From IMG/VR virus record IMGVR_UViG_3300020122_000438, positions 1 to 39,789 of that record: DNA of 39,789 nucleotides; one strand, written 5' to 3'. The notes beneath the pieces were generated by a model. The model saw only the letters and a list, made by a program, of their open reading frames with translations, was not told the origin of the DNA and made no database searches. This stretch comes from a virus. Both the position numbers and the translations under genes were made by a program. Every line of letters begins with the position of its first letter. The first letter of the stretch is position 1. Shown here one piece after another: positions 1 to 8,468 of this stretch.

Positions 1-127
1 AGGATTTTACTTTGCCAAACAGATCTCACAAGCGCGCCACGAAAAGAGGATTTGCCACCTACCGTATGATGAAAATGCCAAAACCTATACCAGCTGGGAC
101 ATCGGAATCGGTGACTCCTGCGCAATC
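1..127. repeat. Terminal direct repeat, copy 1 (circular closure overlap)
   Basis: These 127 bases are identical to the last 127 bases of the window. The terminase frame runs through the join without a break, so the molecule is circular or circularly permuted. A length of exactly 127 matches a common maximum k-mer of short-read assemblers, which leave a k-length overlap when they close a circle. It is therefore more likely an assembly overlap than a biological terminal repeat. Confidence 0.95.
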
Positions 128-622
128 TGGGTGTGGCAACTCGTCGGTAAAGAAATCCATTGTATCGACTATTACGAGAACTCTGATGAAGCCCTGGCAC
201 ATTATGTTAAGTGGCTTAAAAGTAAGCCTTACATATTTGAGAAACATTTTCTCCCGCATGATGCCGCAGCAAGAGAAAAAGGCTCAGGAAAATCATTTGC
301 AGATATTGCAAGAGATCAAGGCCTCAAAGTGGATATCGTCCCAAGACAAGCCAACGAAATATTCGGAATCGAATGTTTGCGGAATACATTGCCGAGGTTC
401 TTCTTTGACTACGTTAAATGTGAAAAAGGAATCAAAGCCATAGAGAACTTCCGCAAGGAATGGAATGAGAAGCTCGGCTGCTATCGCGAACGCAGTTATC
501 ATGATTGGGCATCTCACGGATCGAAAGCACTGATCTACGGAGCCGAATCAATCCAAAGACTAAACGGTGGAAATGGTATGTCTGCGGAAGAATGGAAGCG
601 CATGAGGAAAGAGTGGATCTAA
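2..622 (+). CDS. terL: Terminase large subunit, C-terminal part (nuclease domain)
   Basis: This is the 3' part of the large terminase that begins at 38791 and continues across the circular join. The joined protein is about 497 residues and this part is about residues 292-497. It carries the RuvC/RNase H-like nuclease that cuts concatemeric DNA during packaging. Three acidic positions fit the active site: Asp in SWDIGIGDS (about 324), Asp in FLPHD (about 378) and Asp in YHDWASHGS (about 459). The last motif is typical of phage terminases. The frame is open from the first bases, so ATG 131 is not the start. The stop overlaps the opposite-strand HNH gene by four bases. The portal gene follows, as is usual. 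Confidence 0.93.
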   Translation, partial: GFYFAKQISQARHEKRICHLPYDENAKTYTSWDIGIGDSCAIWVWQLVGKEIHCIDYYENSDEALAHYVKWLKSKPYIFEKHFLPHDAAAREKGSGKSFADIARDQGLKVDIVPRQANEIFGIECLRNTLPRFFFDYVKCEKGIKAIENFRKEWNEKLGCYRERSYHDWASHGSKALIYGAESIQRLNGGNGMSAEEWKRMRKEWI

Positions 623-1176
623 GTTCCATGACGTTTTCCTTTAGCGTTACGCGTACGATACTTCGAACCACAAGAATAACCACAAGTAAGAGTTTTGAAA
701 TATTTATTGATAAGAAAGGTTTTTGAGCAAATGATACATTGTCTATCGATTAAATCATCTCCTCGCTTCCTCCTAGCAGCTTGCTCACATTTATTGTTGC
801 AGTATTTAGCTCTATCGATCTGCTTTGCCGTGAAATCTTCTCCACAAAATTCGCATTTCAAAACATGGCTTTCTCGTTCTTTCCATAATTGTTTGGCTTT
901 TTCTCCTAGAAATTTTCTTCCTTCAGGAGTTTTGTGCCAATCATACAATTTTTTATTCGATTTCATGTGTGTAGAGAGGTGTTCAGAATGAGGAATACAC
1001 TCGAGATTCTCAATACAATTATTCAGTTTATTACCATCGATATGGTGAATATCAAATCCTTTTGGAATAGGACCATTTTGAGATTCCCAAATCATTCTAT
1101 GCAAGTAAGTTTTTTTGCCGGTCATCATATAACCATGCGAAGATATTCTGAACCGCTTATCAGTAAAATTCATCAT
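619..1176 (-). CDS. HNH homing-type endonuclease with zinc-finger tail
   Basis: A likely free-standing homing endonuclease of about 185 residues, on the opposite strand between terminase and portal. The N-terminal half has the HNH_3 pattern: HRMIWE, then IHHIDGNKLNN, then IENLECIPHSEH, giving the His/Asn/His metal-binding site. The C-terminal half has two Cys-rich knuckles (CEFC...CNNKC and CIIC...CGYSC) that probably bind zinc and contact DNA. The frame is open to 1251, but ATG 1176 has GGAG four bases upstream and does not overlap the portal gene, so I use it; ATG 1173 is equally possible. Its orientation against the late genes suggests a later insertion. Confidence 0.85.
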   Translation of the reverse strand: MMNFTDKRFRISSHGYMMTGKKTYLHRMIWESQNGPIPKGFDIHHIDGNKLNNCIENLECIPHSEHLSTHMKSNKKLYDWHKTPEGRKFLGEKAKQLWKERESHVLKCEFCGEDFTAKQIDRAKYCNNKCEQAARRKRGDDLIDRQCIICSKTFLINKYFKTLTCGYSCGSKYRTRNAKGKRHGT

Positions 1177-1238
1177 TTGACTCCAAGTTATGATTCCTAT
1201 TATACATGTAAGTTTAATATAATTCAAGGAGAATTTTA

Positions 1239-3275
1239 ATGTACTCTGCACAGAGTGATGGTTCTTCTAATAATTCACCAGATCATAATAATAAAGTATT
1301 TCAGTTTACTCAGTTTTTTTACGATGCTTACCGCACTTGGGGCGTTTTTTACGCTGCGGCTTACCGGGATTTGAGAGCATATGCTGGAGATAACTGGACG
1401 AACCTGGAGAGAACGAAACTTGAAAGACAGAATAGGATGGTACTGGAGCTCAATAAAATCCGTAGAGTCGTCAATCTCTATTCCGGATATGAGCGTGAAA
1501 ATCGTACGCAAACAGTCACTACCCCAGTGGAAGGATCTGATGAGATTACGGCGGATCTCTTCTCTAATGTCATGTATTACGTCTATGACAAAGGTAACGC
1601 CGATTATATCTTCTCAGAAGCCTTTGAGCATGCGCTTAAGACAGGATTGGCCATCGTTGGGATCTACATGGACTACTCAAAGGATAAGGTCAATGGGGAT
1701 ATCAAGTTTTACTGGAAGCCTTTTAATGCTCTTATGTTGGACCCTTACTTCACGAAAAGAGATCTTTCTGACTGTGATCAAGCTTCAACACGTGATCTTC
1801 TCAGCAAAGAACAAGTTAAATCCTTACTTCCATGGGTTGATCCAGAAGAAATCGATGCCATCCCTACAGGAATTAGAGACAACAAATATCAGTATCTAGG
1901 CATCTACAGACAATACAATAGCACTTATATTGCCCGCAATTTGGTAACATATGACCAACATTGGAAGAGAATTCTTAAGGTTCAGAAATATCTTGTAGAT
2001 GAAGAAACAGGCGTTTCGGATGAATGGTTTGGAACAAGAGCTGAAGAAAAGGCTCTTAAAGAAACACTGAAAGAAACGCCGTCAATCAAACTAATCACCT
2101 CACATAAACGTACAGTAGAATTGAATATCATTGTTGGTGGAAGACTGCTCTACAGCGGTCCTGATCCTACTGGATTGGACAACTTTCCATTCATGCCGAT
2201 TCTACTTTATCATGAACCATTAATCGATACATATGAACTTAAGATCCAGGGTCTCGTCAGATCCATCAGAGATGCTCAACGCCAGTACAACAGACGGCAT
2301 AGCCAAATCATCGACCTTATGGAATCCATTATCAATACAGGATGGATCACCCGTAATGGCGCTGTTCTTGATCCGACGATGCTTATGCAGGCAGGTCAAG
2401 GAAGGCAAATTGTCGTCAACGACGGCTATGATGTTAATGCAGACATACGCGAAATTTCACCGCCTAACATCCCCCCAGGATACCTGCAGTACCAAGACAT
2501 CATCGATAAGAATATTATGGAAATCCCTGGTGCTAGTGATGAACTGCTCGGGCTATCCTCCACGGGTGACTCTCAGGTATCCGGAAAGCTTGCCGAAGTA
2601 CGCTCCTCAAATGGCCTTAAGGGTAATCGGGGCATCTTCGATAATCTGGAACAGACCAAGAAATATGTTGGAATGCTTGTCATAGAATGTATCCAGAAGA
2701 ATTATCAGCCAGGAAAGATTGCTCGAATCACAGGAAAAGAACCAACAGAAGAATTCTTCTCTGGTCAGTTCTCAGAATATGATTGTGCCATCAAACAGGC
2801 TGTCAAAACATCTACACAGAAAGAAGCTTACTATTATCAATTGCTCCAGTTGGTAGCTCTTGGAGCTCCTATCCCTTGGGAAGATATTCTAGAAGCTGCA
2901 CCTCTACAAGGTAAGACAGAACTTCTTGAGAAGATGCAACAGAGAGCAGAACAGGAACAAGCTGGCCAACAACAAGTTCAAGAAGCCGAACAGTTAGAGA
3001 AAGCAATGAAGATTGCTCAGATCGAACAAAGCACAGCATTGGCAGAAGAGCGTAGAGCTAGAGTTCTTTCTGATATTGGATTGGCTAGAGAAAGAATGTC
3101 TGAAAGCACACAGAATGAGGCTAAAGCTCTTCTGGATAATGCTAAGACATTAGCCGAGATAGAAGATATACCAAGAAAACGTTTAATGGATGTAATGCAA
3201 TTAGCAGCTGAGATGCACTCGAAAGAACAGGATAGAATCAACCAGCAGCTAACAGAAGATGCCCAAAGGGTTTAA
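1239..3275 (+). CDS. Portal protein (P22-like)
   Basis: A 678-residue protein directly downstream of the large terminase, the usual place and size for a P22-type portal (P22 gp1 is about 725 residues). Portals form the dodecameric ring at one capsid vertex that docks the terminase and passes DNA. Visible features are the YNRRHSQIIDLMESIIN helix near residues 366-382 and a long Gln/Glu-rich coiled C terminus from about residue 560, which could form a barrel. AAGGAG at 1226-1231 sets the start. The family assignment rests on pattern and position, not on a search. Confidence 0.85.
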   Translation: MYSAQSDGSSNNSPDHNNKVFQFTQFFYDAYRTWGVFYAAAYRDLRAYAGDNWTNLERTKLERQNRMVLELNKIRRVVNLYSGYERENRTQTVTTPVEGSDEITADLFSNVMYYVYDKGNADYIFSEAFEHALKTGLAIVGIYMDYSKDKVNGDIKFYWKPFNALMLDPYFTKRDLSDCDQASTRDLLSKEQVKSLLPWVDPEEIDAIPTGIRDNKYQYLGIYRQYNSTYIARNLVTYDQHWKRILKVQKYLVDEETGVSDEWFGTRAEEKALKETLKETPSIKLITSHKRTVELNIIVGGRLLYSGPDPTGLDNFPFMPILLYHEPLIDTYELKIQGLVRSIRDAQRQYNRRHSQIIDLMESIINTGWITRNGAVLDPTMLMQAGQGRQIVVNDGYDVNADIREISPPNIPPGYLQYQDIIDKNIMEIPGASDELLGLSSTGDSQVSGKLAEVRSSNGLKGNRGIFDNLEQTKKYVGMLVIECIQKNYQPGKIARITGKEPTEEFFSGQFSEYDCAIKQAVKTSTQKEAYYYQLLQLVALGAPIPWEDILEAAPLQGKTELLEKMQQRAEQEQAGQQQVQEAEQLEKAMKIAQIEQSTALAEERRARVLSDIGLARERMSESTQNEAKALLDNAKTLAEIEDIPRKRLMDVMQLAAEMHSKEQDRINQQLTEDAQRV

Positions 3276-3293
3276 TCAACAAAGGAGTTAATT

Positions 3294-3566
3294 ATGGCTA
3301 AGGGAATGAAAGGTACTGCGGCAGCAAACAAAATGATGCCCAATATGAGTACTTATGGTGGACAAGAGTCCCCAGGATACAAACCACCATCCGGTAATGC
3401 TGGTAGCATGGCTAGAGGTGAATACTCAACTAAATCCAATCCTTTAAGAGTTCCTGAGAAAGGTTCTTCTATTGGTCCTGGTTATGGTAATGCTGACCGC
3501 TTAAAAGCAATGTCTGCAAAAAATGAACAGGCTAAGAAAGAAAATCTTAGAGGACAAGCATGCTAG
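3294..3566 (+). CDS. Small Gly/Ser/Lys-rich protein in the head operon
   Basis: Not recognised. A 90-residue basic protein rich in Gly, Ser, Lys, Met and Asn, with low complexity and probably disordered. An AAGGAG site lies just upstream. Its 3' end overlaps the next gene by seven bases, and it sits between portal and scaffold, so it is probably made with the head genes. It could be a minor capsid or decoration peptide; nothing visible decides this. Confidence 0.7.
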   Translation: MAKGMKGTAAANKMMPNMSTYGGQESPGYKPPSGNAGSMARGEYSTKSNPLRVPEKGSSIGPGYGNADRLKAMSAKNEQAKKENLRGQAC

Positions 3567-3895
3567 AAAAAATGCCAACCATAGGTGAGTTACACCTTAT
3601 GCAGCGTGAAAGGCTAGCCGAAAGACACGCCGAACTCTTAGAGAAGATCTTAGAGGAAAACGCTCATAAGGATAAGTACTGGATCCTTGGTTGGACCAAA
3701 ACGAAGCGTAAAGAAGGTAAAACACGGATCACGCCTTGTCTAGAGGCATTCGATGTTCAGCCAAAAGTTACGAAGGAAGCTTACCTATATGAAGTGGATA
3801 ATATAGCTAAGACAAGAAGTTTGCTTTGGGTGATGCATCCAAACAACAAATTAAGTATGCCGTCAATCGGCAAATCCATACACGTTGCTGCGTAA
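3560..3895 (+). CDS. Hypothetical head-operon protein
   Basis: Not recognised. A 111-residue protein with a charged N-terminal helix (about residues 8-38, ERLAERHAELLEKILEE) followed by a Lys/Arg-rich region and a probable beta segment. It overlaps the preceding gene by seven bases, suggesting translational coupling. The position before the scaffold gene suggests a head assembly role. Its codon use resembles the neighbouring genes. Confidence 0.7.
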   Translation: MLEKMPTIGELHLMQRERLAERHAELLEKILEENAHKDKYWILGWTKTKRKEGKTRITPCLEAFDVQPKVTKEAYLYEVDNIAKTRSLLWVMHPNNKLSMPSIGKSIHVAA

Positions 3896-3948
3896 GTCAG
3901 TACGATCTTGGCACCGAAGTGAGGGTGCAAAAATAACGGGAGTTATTA

Positions 3949-4578
3949 GTGAACGAAACAAATACCGAACAAGAACCAATTGAGGCTGCCTCCGAGCAAC
4001 AAGTGGTCGAGACTCAGGAAGAAGTACAAGAACAAAAGATGGTCCCTCTTGCAGCATTGCAAGATGAAAGACTTAAACGTCAAAAACTAGAAGTACAGGC
4101 ACAACTCTACGAGAAAATGCTAGCTAAGGAACAGGCTGAAACAGTTGAGGAAGAAGATCCCAACGCTTTAGTTGAGAAGAAACATCTCAACGAGACCACA
4201 GCCCATACCAAACGCGATATTCTAGAGACTCTCTATCAAGATATGAATCCTGAGGCTGTTCAGAAGATCAATAAATATTTAGGACCGATTTTAGAAAAAA
4301 AGCCTTGGTTGGCTTCTTCGGTAGACACAGCTCAAAACAGATATGCGCGAGCATATGAAATTGTCCAAGACTATCTTCATCTCGTGGAAGAAAAACCCGC
4401 AGTGAGACAGTCCAGCAATAATGATGCTCAGAGAGTCGTTCAGAATTCCCAGAAACCTAGATCACCGACTGAGGTTGGTAAATCTGCGAGACCGGAAGGC
4501 GTTGAATTCCTCAAGAGCATTCAAGGTAAGAAAGAGTTCCGTGAATACCGACAGAAAGTTCTCCGAGGCGAAGCCTAG
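3949..4578 (+). CDS. Capsid scaffolding protein (probable)
   Basis: A 209-residue, very acidic and helical protein immediately upstream of the major capsid gene, the classic place for a scaffold. Residues 1-35 are Glu/Gln-rich, residues 38-70 look like a coiled coil, and the C terminus (about 175-209) is a basic helical segment ending in FREYRQKVLRGEA. Many scaffolds use such a basic C-terminal hook to bind coat protein. It starts with GTG at 3949, chosen because CGGGAG lies 6-7 bases upstream and no ATG fits. No protease gene is seen nearby. Confidence 0.75.
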   Translation: MNETNTEQEPIEAASEQQVVETQEEVQEQKMVPLAALQDERLKRQKLEVQAQLYEKMLAKEQAETVEEEDPNALVEKKHLNETTAHTKRDILETLYQDMNPEAVQKINKYLGPILEKKPWLASSVDTAQNRYARAYEIVQDYLHLVEEKPAVRQSSNNDAQRVVQNSQKPRSPTEVGKSARPEGVEFLKSIQGKKEFREYRQKVLRGEA

Positions 4579-4628
4579 AGACAAAGTCGTAAAAAAATTT
4601 TGTCTCTGGTGTCAAAACATTTTTTGAC
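4577..4628 (+). promoter_or_regulatory. Tandem hairpins before the major capsid gene
   Basis: Two stem-loops lie back to back between scaffold and capsid. The first pairs AGAGACAAA (4577-4585) with TTTGTCTCT (4599-4607) around a 13-base loop. The second pairs GTCAAAA (4611-4617) with TTTTGAC (4622-4628) around CATT. The first overlaps the scaffold stop codon and the second ends 12 bases before the capsid ATG. They could be a partial terminator, an mRNA processing site or a 5' stabiliser raising capsid expression. There is no clear U-run. Confidence 0.55.
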
Positions 4629-4640
4629 TAGGAGATAAAA

Positions 4641-5585
4641 ATGGCTAATGGAACTACTACAACTGTACAGGTTGACCCAGAAGTTAATCTATACTTTGAC
4701 AATATTTTGCTGGACAGACACCAGCCGTATTATGTTCACGGGTATTTTGCCCAAGAACGTAGAATCCCTCAGAAGAACAGCAAAACAGCTATCTTCCGTA
4801 GATTCGATAATTTGGCTGATGCTCTTACTCCTCTCACAGAAGGCGTTACACCGGCTTCTGAACAGGTTACTAAATTTGATATCACAGCAGTGGTTTCCCA
4901 ATACGGAAAAGTTGTTGAGCTATCAGATGACGTAATCATTTTAGTACAAGATCAGACTGCAAATGAAGTTGCAGATATGCTTGCACAGAATATGGCATCT
5001 ACTTACGACAAGATCGTTCGTAACATGCTTGTTGCTACTGCAGCTCAGATTGACTGCTTAAACGGCGTCAATGGAAATGCAATCACAGAAGTGACAACAA
5101 CTGACCTTGAGTTAGCTGTTGACTATCTTGAAGGCAATAACGGTAAGAAGCTTTCTCCTAATCAGGAAGGCACTAATGCGTTCGGTACAGCCCCAGTTTG
5201 GGCAGCTTACTGGATGATAATTTCTACCGATCTTCGTACAGATTTCAAAAACCTTTCAAACTTCTTACCTACTGCTGACTATCCACGTCAACAATCAGTT
5301 CTAGAAGCTGAATTCGGTTCTTGCGATGAGGTTCGCCTTGTTAAGACATCTGAAGCGTTTAAAGACACAGCGGTTTCTCCTGCTGTTTATTACAACTTCT
5401 TGTTCGCAGCTAATGCTTACGGTCGTATCACTATCGATGATCAGTCGATGGAAATGATCATCAAGCCATTAGGAGCTGGACAGGATCCGTTGAATCAGCG
5501 CCAAACTATGGGCTGGAAGGGTCGTCTAGGGTCCGTAATCCTTGATGATAGCTGGTGCGTCGCTTTAAGAAGCACTAAAGGTTAA
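4641..5585 (+). CDS. Major capsid protein (N4-gp56-like)
   Basis: A 314-residue protein with features of the N4-gp56 major capsid family: an N-terminal stretch with TAIFRRF, the YGKVVELSDDVI segment near residues 92-103, and MGWKGRLG near the C terminus followed by RSTKG. It would form the icosahedral shell in an HK97-like fold. The length fits the family (about 300-400). GGAG at 4631 is the ribosome site. It follows the scaffold gene and the tandem hairpins. Confidence 0.87.
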   Translation: MANGTTTTVQVDPEVNLYFDNILLDRHQPYYVHGYFAQERRIPQKNSKTAIFRRFDNLADALTPLTEGVTPASEQVTKFDITAVVSQYGKVVELSDDVIILVQDQTANEVADMLAQNMASTYDKIVRNMLVATAAQIDCLNGVNGNAITEVTTTDLELAVDYLEGNNGKKLSPNQEGTNAFGTAPVWAAYWMIISTDLRTDFKNLSNFLPTADYPRQQSVLEAEFGSCDEVRLVKTSEAFKDTAVSPAVYYNFLFAANAYGRITIDDQSMEMIIKPLGAGQDPLNQRQTMGWKGRLGSVILDDSWCVALRSTKG

Positions 5586-5604
5586 TAAATAAGGAGGAAC
5601 TACT

Positions 5605-6354
5605 ATGACAGCACCTATTGGAACAATAGCTAACCGTTTCAATGGCATCAGAGAACTGAGCCAAGTGACGAATAGCTACGGCGGATATCTGCAATCTGCA
5701 GGTGTAGCCTATAATCTTAACTTACCTTTCCAAGCAGACCGCTTAGACTGGTTTCGTTATACAGGTTTTGGAACTGATTCAACAGTTATTCAAGGCGTTT
5801 GGTTTAGAGACTTTCCTTCTGGAGACGCTCTGAACATTTCTCGCGGAACAACTACGTTGACATCCGTTCTAGAAACAACTAATGGTGTGACTATCAGCAA
5901 TCTTGCTGGTGGTTTTACCAACGAACACCTGGTTATCTCAGGTATCACAACAGCTACACCTGGTGTTGTTACTACTACTGCGAACCATAATCTTTCCAAT
6001 CTCGACCGTGTTGTAATCACGAAAGTTATTGGAACGATGGCTCCAGAAGTTAACAACCAAACATTCGTTGTTCAGGTTCTTAGCGCAACTACATTCGCTT
6101 TGTATGACACTTTTGGCTTACCTATCAGCTTGATAGGGGCTTACTCATCTAGTGGTCAGGTTACGAAAATTAACCCAGCTCTTGGTGATGTAAATCAGCC
6201 AGTAAGTCCTGCATTCCCTCATCAAGCCGTTATCGATTATCCACCAGTCTACAGACTGCTCTTGGGTACTTCGATCATGGGTGCAGATAATGATAAGATT
6301 TATTTCACTGCATGGCAGTTTAATAACTATGTCAACTTGGGCGATGTAACTTAA
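5605..6354 (+). CDS. Virion protein with FCCH-like beta domain
   Basis: A 249-residue protein right after the capsid gene, with a strong AAGGAGG site. Residues about 113-187 resemble the small beta module often annotated as E1 FCCH-like in phage proteins: NHNLSNLDRVVI, then NNQTFVVQVLSATTFALYD, then SSGQVTK. Related modules occur in the proteins at 8468 and 33750. The N terminus (about 1-75) and the C terminus (about 200-249, with a PPVYRLLLGTS segment) are unlike it and may anchor the protein. It is probably a capsid decoration or head fibre protein; the exact role is inferred from position. Confidence 0.75.
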   Translation: MTAPIGTIANRFNGIRELSQVTNSYGGYLQSAGVAYNLNLPFQADRLDWFRYTGFGTDSTVIQGVWFRDFPSGDALNISRGTTTLTSVLETTNGVTISNLAGGFTNEHLVISGITTATPGVVTTTANHNLSNLDRVVITKVIGTMAPEVNNQTFVVQVLSATTFALYDTFGLPISLIGAYSSSGQVTKINPALGDVNQPVSPAFPHQAVIDYPPVYRLLLGTSIMGADNDKIYFTAWQFNNYVNLGDVT

Positions 6355-6361
6355 TAAATAA

Positions 6362-6390
6362 AGGGAGGGGATCTTCCTCTCCCTCTTTAA
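6362..6390 (+). terminator. Stem-loop terminator after the capsid/decoration genes
   Basis: AGGGAGGGG (6362-6370) pairs with CCTCTCCCT (6376-6384), one G-U included, around ATCTT, and is followed by CTTTAA. The U-run is short, so it may only partly end transcription. It separates the highly expressed capsid region from the tail genes. Confidence 0.6.
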
Positions 6391-6401
6391 TCGAGGAAAT
6401 A

Positions 6402-6866
6402 ATGAGTAAGAAATTAGACACAAAACCAGAAGAAACAGAAGTTATCAAGCCATTTGATTTCGATACTTTCGAGATCAAAACTATCGCAGATTTCGCTACA
6501 TGGAATCTACATGCACGTAAAGCTTTTAGAGAAGCTAAGAAGATGAATCCACGCTGTGACCCTCCTGTTCCTGTACGTGTACCGGACGAGAGCTTTCACA
6601 AGAAAGTTAAGATCAAATTCCAAAGATTCGATCAGCCGGAAAACGTTCTAAAAGTATGTGTTCACAATAAGGACATTTCTTGGAGAGGACAGTTGAAGCC
6701 TGGTGGAACTTATGATTTACCGCTTCCAGTCGTTCGTTTTCTTAACCGTCTAGCCACTCCAATCTTTGCAGAAGTGAAAGTGGAAAACGGTGGTGAAGTT
6801 AAGACTGAGACTAAACAGGTGGGTGAGAGAAACCGTTTTTCATGTCAGGTGCTCGAACTAGAATAG
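6402..6866 (+). CDS. Hypothetical structural-region protein
   Basis: Not recognised. A 154-residue, Lys-rich protein with no membrane segment. The first 30 residues are acidic. The centre (about 55-120) looks like alternating beta strands (VKIKFQRF, VLKVCVHN, TYDLPLPVVRFLNRL). A GAGGAA site lies just upstream. It sits between the capsid/decoration genes and the adaptor, so it is probably a head-tail joining or minor head protein. Confidence 0.7.
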   Translation: MSKKLDTKPEETEVIKPFDFDTFEIKTIADFATWNLHARKAFREAKKMNPRCDPPVPVRVPDESFHKKVKIKFQRFDQPENVLKVCVHNKDISWRGQLKPGGTYDLPLPVVRFLNRLATPIFAEVKVENGGEVKTETKQVGERNRFSCQVLELE

Positions 6867-6873
6867 GAGTTAT

Positions 6874-7827
6874 ATGCCTAAAAATGTTTCTGATTTAGTC
6901 ACTATCATGAGAAATGTGACAGGAAGGGTCGATGCGTCTGATCCTCTTTTCACAGATCAAATCATGGCTCAATACCTGAATGACTTCGTTGTTCAGTTAT
7001 CTAGTCAGGACATTCGCATATTTAAGAATTACACCTGGTGGGAGTTTGATATTACTCCATCAACTCCCAACCCTATGCCTGTTCCTTTACAACAGCTAGG
7101 ATTCACTACAATAGGCCCTCTTGCTTACGTTCAGCAACCAGGAGTGGGTTCATTCATTGATGTGTCTGATGTGCCAATGGTGGGCACGATAGATGCCTCT
7201 AATCAACTATTCACATTGCAAGCCCAGAACTTTGTTATTCCTGGATCGTTTGAGATACTGGGATCTAACCCTCTTCAATCTTTACAAGATGATGGTTTAG
7301 GTAGCTTCATAGGTGATGGATTTGGATCAATCGATTATGACACTGGATTCATCAGTGTTGAATTTGCAACAGCTCCGGCAATTGGAAGCACTGTTAGTGC
7401 ATCTTATAGCTATCAAACATCGCAGAACAATCTAAATGCTCCTAACTTTTCTCTAGAGCTTTGGTGGTTTCAAGATCCACAAGACTTCTATGCACACTGG
7501 CCAGACAGACTGAACTATGTACCACAGAGGCCAACGTCTGTTCTGTATTACAATAACGAACTGACATTCCGTGGTCCTCCTGATCAAGCCTATCATATCA
7601 AGATTCAGGCATACCATGAGGAAGTTCAGTTTGATCAATCTGGAAGCTTAAATTCTGATTATCTCTTTCGTTATCTAGCTTATGGAGCATCTCTAGATAT
7701 CTTCTCAGATTTCGGTGAGATGGATAAATGGAGAGAGATCTTTCCAGTATTTCAACGATATCGGGCTTTAGTCTATTCCAGAACTTATTGCCAATATCAA
7801 AATCAACGTCCTTCACCGGAGTTTTAA
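6874..7827 (+). CDS. Head-tail adaptor protein with inserted beta domain
   Basis: A 317-residue protein in the position of the P22 gp4-type tail adaptor. Its N-terminal 60 residues and C-terminal 80 residues are helical, ending in a Tyr/Arg-rich helix typical of adaptors. Between them, residues about 100-180 form a beta module (VPMVGTIDASNQ, FEILGSNPLQSL, GLGSFIGDGFGSIDY, GSTVSASYSY). The same module occurs near residues 74-153 of the nozzle-like protein at 8468. It therefore appears to be an inserted domain, perhaps for surface display or interaction between the two rings. The adaptor call is by layout and shape. Confidence 0.68.
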   Translation: MPKNVSDLVTIMRNVTGRVDASDPLFTDQIMAQYLNDFVVQLSSQDIRIFKNYTWWEFDITPSTPNPMPVPLQQLGFTTIGPLAYVQQPGVGSFIDVSDVPMVGTIDASNQLFTLQAQNFVIPGSFEILGSNPLQSLQDDGLGSFIGDGFGSIDYDTGFISVEFATAPAIGSTVSASYSYQTSQNNLNAPNFSLELWWFQDPQDFYAHWPDRLNYVPQRPTSVLYYNNELTFRGPPDQAYHIKIQAYHEEVQFDQSGSLNSDYLFRYLAYGASLDIFSDFGEMDKWREIFPVFQRYRALVYSRTYCQYQNQRPSPEF

Positions 7828-7829
7828 TT

Positions 7830-8468
7830 ATGACATATAATCCAGCTGTACCAAATGCTGCACAGTCTCCAGGTTTATTCCCTGCACAGAATAACACTAA
7901 CTACACGCGCATAAAATCTATCGTTAATGCTGATCATGTATTTAACGACACTGCACCATCTCCTCCTAACAATAATGATGGTTTTCATAGGCAGATGACG
8001 ATGGTATCAAGAGCTTCTCCTGTTTCGTTACCAGGAGGATCTAATGCTATTCTTTACACTAAGATTGATAGTTTAGGCCAATCTCAGTTGAGGTTCTATA
8101 ATGGTACCAGAGATGTGGCGATCACTCCTCCGTATATTGTGGCCATGGTCAACTTCGATGGAAGAGGGAGTATTGGGTCTAATCAGAGTATTAGAAGCCA
8201 GCTCAATGTAGCTACAGTTAAGAAAGACAATACTGGCCAATACACTATAAACTTTACTACTCCTCTAGTGAATGCAAACTACATAGTAGAGCTTACAGGT
8301 ATGCGATCAACATCTCTTGCAGCAGATGTTTGTAATGGATCTCTCTTGAGTAGCACTACATATGCTTCTTCCGTGACTACAACTTTCGTGAAGATTCAGT
8401 TTAATGGAAGCAATAGTACACTCCAAGACGTGATCATGGGTAACGTCCTAATCACGAGTGTGGGATAA
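7830..8468 (+). CDS. Hypothetical tail-region protein
   Basis: Not recognised. A 212-residue protein rich in Asn, Ser and Thr, probably all-beta in the second half (YTINFTTPLVNANYIVELTGM). Phage fibre and surface proteins often carry this 'periodic' beta pattern. ATG 7830 is two bases after the adaptor stop, with CGGAG upstream; the longer frame from 7728 would lie inside the adaptor gene and is rejected. The stop overlaps the next start by one base (TAATG). Likely a virion surface protein. Confidence 0.72.
   Translation: MTYNPAVPNAAQSPGLFPAQNNTNYTRIKSIVNADHVFNDTAPSPPNNNDGFHRQMTMVSRASPVSLPGGSNAILYTKIDSLGQSQLRFYNGTRDVAITPPYIVAMVNFDGRGSIGSNQSIRSQLNVATVKKDNTGQYTINFTTPLVNANYIVELTGMRSTSLAADVCNGSLLSSTTYASSVTTTFVKIQFNGSNSTLQDVIMGNVLITSVG

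Noticed and set aside
1-127. True biological terminal repeat
   Set aside because: Exactly 127 bases matches a common assembler k-mer, and the repeat lies inside the terminase coding region. Closure overlap is the simpler reading.
131-622. A separate 163-residue gene starting at ATG 131
   Set aside because: The frame is open upstream and continues the terminase from the other end of the window.
3911-3930. Hairpin before the scaffold gene
   Set aside because: Only five base pairs with no U-run; not distinguishable from chance.
7728-7829. N-terminal extension of the gene at 7830
   Set aside because: It would lie inside the adaptor gene in another frame, while ATG 7830 has a ribosome site and follows the adaptor stop directly.
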